Positions 60,047 through 60,579 of a stretch of 60,579 bases of DNA are shown here, piece by piece. A model generated the notes under the pieces. That model saw nothing but the letters and a program-made list of their open reading frames with translations, was not told where the DNA came from and did no database searches. Numbering within the stretch: the first letter of the stretch is position 1; the number at the start of each line of letters is the position of its first letter. The stretch is taken from positions 1 through 60,579 of the forward strand of contig NZ_WEGJ01000042.1 of assembly GCF_009604385.1 (NCBI RefSeq). Reading direction: 5' to 3'. Source of the stretch: Streptomyces smaragdinus. GTDB lineage: Bacteria > Actinomycetota > Actinomycetes > Streptomycetales > Streptomycetaceae. The translations under genes and the position numbers were made by a program.

Positions 60047-60110
60047 GGCCTCAAGCGCCGGCCGGGCTTGTCGGCGCTGCGCGCCTCGCCCTCAAACGCC
60101 GGGCGGGCTG
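60047..60110 (-). repeat. Two inverted copies of the 42-bp dispersed repeat
   Basis: On the minus strand, 60110-60070 matches the unit at 45.7 kb (CAGCCCGCCCGGCGTTTGAG start, with GGCGCGCAGCGCC), followed by a partial second copy to 60047. Opposite orientation to the copies at 45707-45790. Confidence 0.75.
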
Positions 60111-60208
60111 GATAGGGGTCTCTCCCCGCTGTCGGCTCGCTGCCGGGCGGGGGTGCACCTCGCCTTCGGCTGTGGTTCGCCGCCGTCACGTCGTGGGTCG
60201 GGGCCGCC

Positions 60209-60281
60209 CGACACACCTACGCGCGTACTGCCGCGTCGTGGTCCATTCGAGCGCGTTTCCCGTACGCGCGCAGGCGTGTCG
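60209..60281 (-). ncRNA. Candidate structured RNA (20-bp hairpin), minus strand
   Basis: Bases 60209-60228 and 60262-60281 form an inverted repeat matching in 18 of 20 positions. Both mismatches would be G-U pairs in a minus-strand transcript but A-C mismatches in a plus-strand one, so the minus strand is favoured. The 33-base middle has a further CGCG/CGCG pairing. No promoter or T-run is evident. Confidence 0.4.
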
Positions 60282-60411
60282 AACGTCCCCTTACTTTCGT
60301 CGGCGGCTACCGGATTGTCCCTGGTCACCGCCCCCTCCAGCCCGCCAACCGTGGGGAACTCCCCCGGAGCACAGGCCCTCGAACGGTCGCCCCCGCAGTC
60401 GCCGGCCCGGC

Positions 60412-60521
60412 GGCGCGAAGCGCCGACGCCTCACTCCGCATCAGAAGGCGCGCAGCGCCGCCCCTCACTGCGAGGCGCGCAGCGCCCCGCCCTCCGCTCC
60501 CGCCCCAAGGCGCGCAGCGCC
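60412..60521. repeat. Four copies of the hairpin GGCGCGMAGCGCC
   Basis: Perfect copies at 60412-60424, 60447-60459, 60474-60486 and 60509-60521. Each is a five-base stem GGCGC/GCGCC with a GAA or GCA three-base loop, the same core as in the 42-bp repeats. Confidence 0.8.
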
Positions 60522-60579
60522 GCAGAAACACTCCACATTCGAAGCAACGTCACCGGCCCATCCCCGCCCCCCGGCCCCC

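Larger units (their letters stand above)
59934..60579. other. Gene-free stretch with repeats and a large hairpin
   Basis: No convincing coding region is present. Open frames here lack ribosome sites and run through the repeats. It holds the inverted dispersed repeats (60047-60110), a 20-bp hairpin (60209-60281) and four copies of a 13-base hairpin (60412-60521). Confidence 0.6.

Noticed and set aside
45514..60110. Idea that the inverted 42-bp repeats at 45.7 and 60.05 kb caused the infB inversion
   Set aside because: Recombination between them would flip the whole block including rbfA-truB and would not bring infB next to DUF503, so they do not explain the observed order.
60092..60328. 78-codon minus-strand open frame in the gene-free end
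   Set aside because: It runs through the structured hairpin, has no ribosome site and no recognisable domain. The part over the hairpin is better explained as RNA structure.
1..60579. Search for tRNA, rRNA, CRISPR arrays, insertion sequences, integrases and attachment sites
   Set aside because: None recognised on either strand by reading. The regularly spaced repeats at 45.6 kb are contiguous tandem units without spacers, so not CRISPR.

Overview
The window is about 60.6 kb of very GC-rich DNA. Third codon positions are strongly G/C, GTG and TTG starts are common, and the gene set and order are typical of an actinomycete. Gene content and protein sequences point to Streptomyces or a very close relative. 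As far as I remember the S. coelicolor map, the window corresponds to the chromosomal stretch from rpsB to truB. I see no insertion sequence, integrase, tRNA, rRNA or CRISPR array. This is core chromosome with some rearrangement.

Layout. 0.1-5.9 kb: translation and envelope core genes rpsB, tsf, pyrH, frr, cdsA and rlmN. 5.95-9.9 kb: a thiamine ABC importer (thiBPQ) behind a TPP riboswitch. 9.9-12.9 kb, minus strand: a LOG-family protein and a membrane protein/ATPase pair. 13.0-23.7 kb: a putrescine and polyamine locus with an omega-aminotransferase, an Lrp/AsnC regulator, two aminoaldehyde-type dehydrogenases, a PotDABC importer and a saccharopine-dehydrogenase-like protein. 23.7-28.8 kb: a glycerophosphodiesterase, an adenosine-deaminase-family enzyme (possibly 6-aminodeoxyfutalosine deaminase), a DUF4190-like membrane protein, a small hypothetical protein, a PAP2 phosphatase and an ArsR-SRPBCC fusion regulator. 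28.9-33.8 kb: the MEP isoprenoid genes dxr and ispG around an rseP-like protease, then a GNAT acetyltransferase. 33.8-37.1 kb: a VirD4/TraG-like membrane ATPase and a methyltransferase-like protein. 37.2-45.5 kb: gabT, an MFS transporter, an acyl-CoA dehydrogenase, a succinate-semialdehyde-type dehydrogenase and a PucR regulator. 45.9-51.0 kb, minus strand: rimP-nusA-ylxR-infB. 51.1-58.2 kb: a lipoprotein, a DUF4439 ferritin-like protein, a degenerate phosphotransferase, a penicillin-binding protein, a membrane protein, proS (minus) and a GNAT protein. 58.3-59.9 kb: DUF503-rbfA-truB. 59.9-60.6 kb: noncoding DNA rich in hairpins and repeats.

How the genes work together. Between 13 and 44 kb the window encodes a plausible complete route from outside polyamines to succinate: PotDABC uptake, an aminotransferase making 4-aminobutyraldehyde, dehydrogenases making GABA, GabT making succinate semialdehyde, and a dehydrogenase making succinate. 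A shared ten-base motif lies upstream of both halves of the first cluster. gabT is preceded by a striking 175-bp inverted-repeat element.

Most unusual points. (1) The normally continuous rimP-nusA-ylxR-infB-DUF503-rbfA-truB operon is broken by an apparent inversion of about 12 kb, and repeats lie at one edge. (2) The 175-bp inverted repeat lies before gabT. (3) A 20-bp hairpin near 60.2 kb pairs fully only if transcribed from the minus strand. (4) A phosphotransferase-fold protein lacks both metal-binding residues. (5) An orphan VirD4-like ATPase has no other secretion genes nearby.
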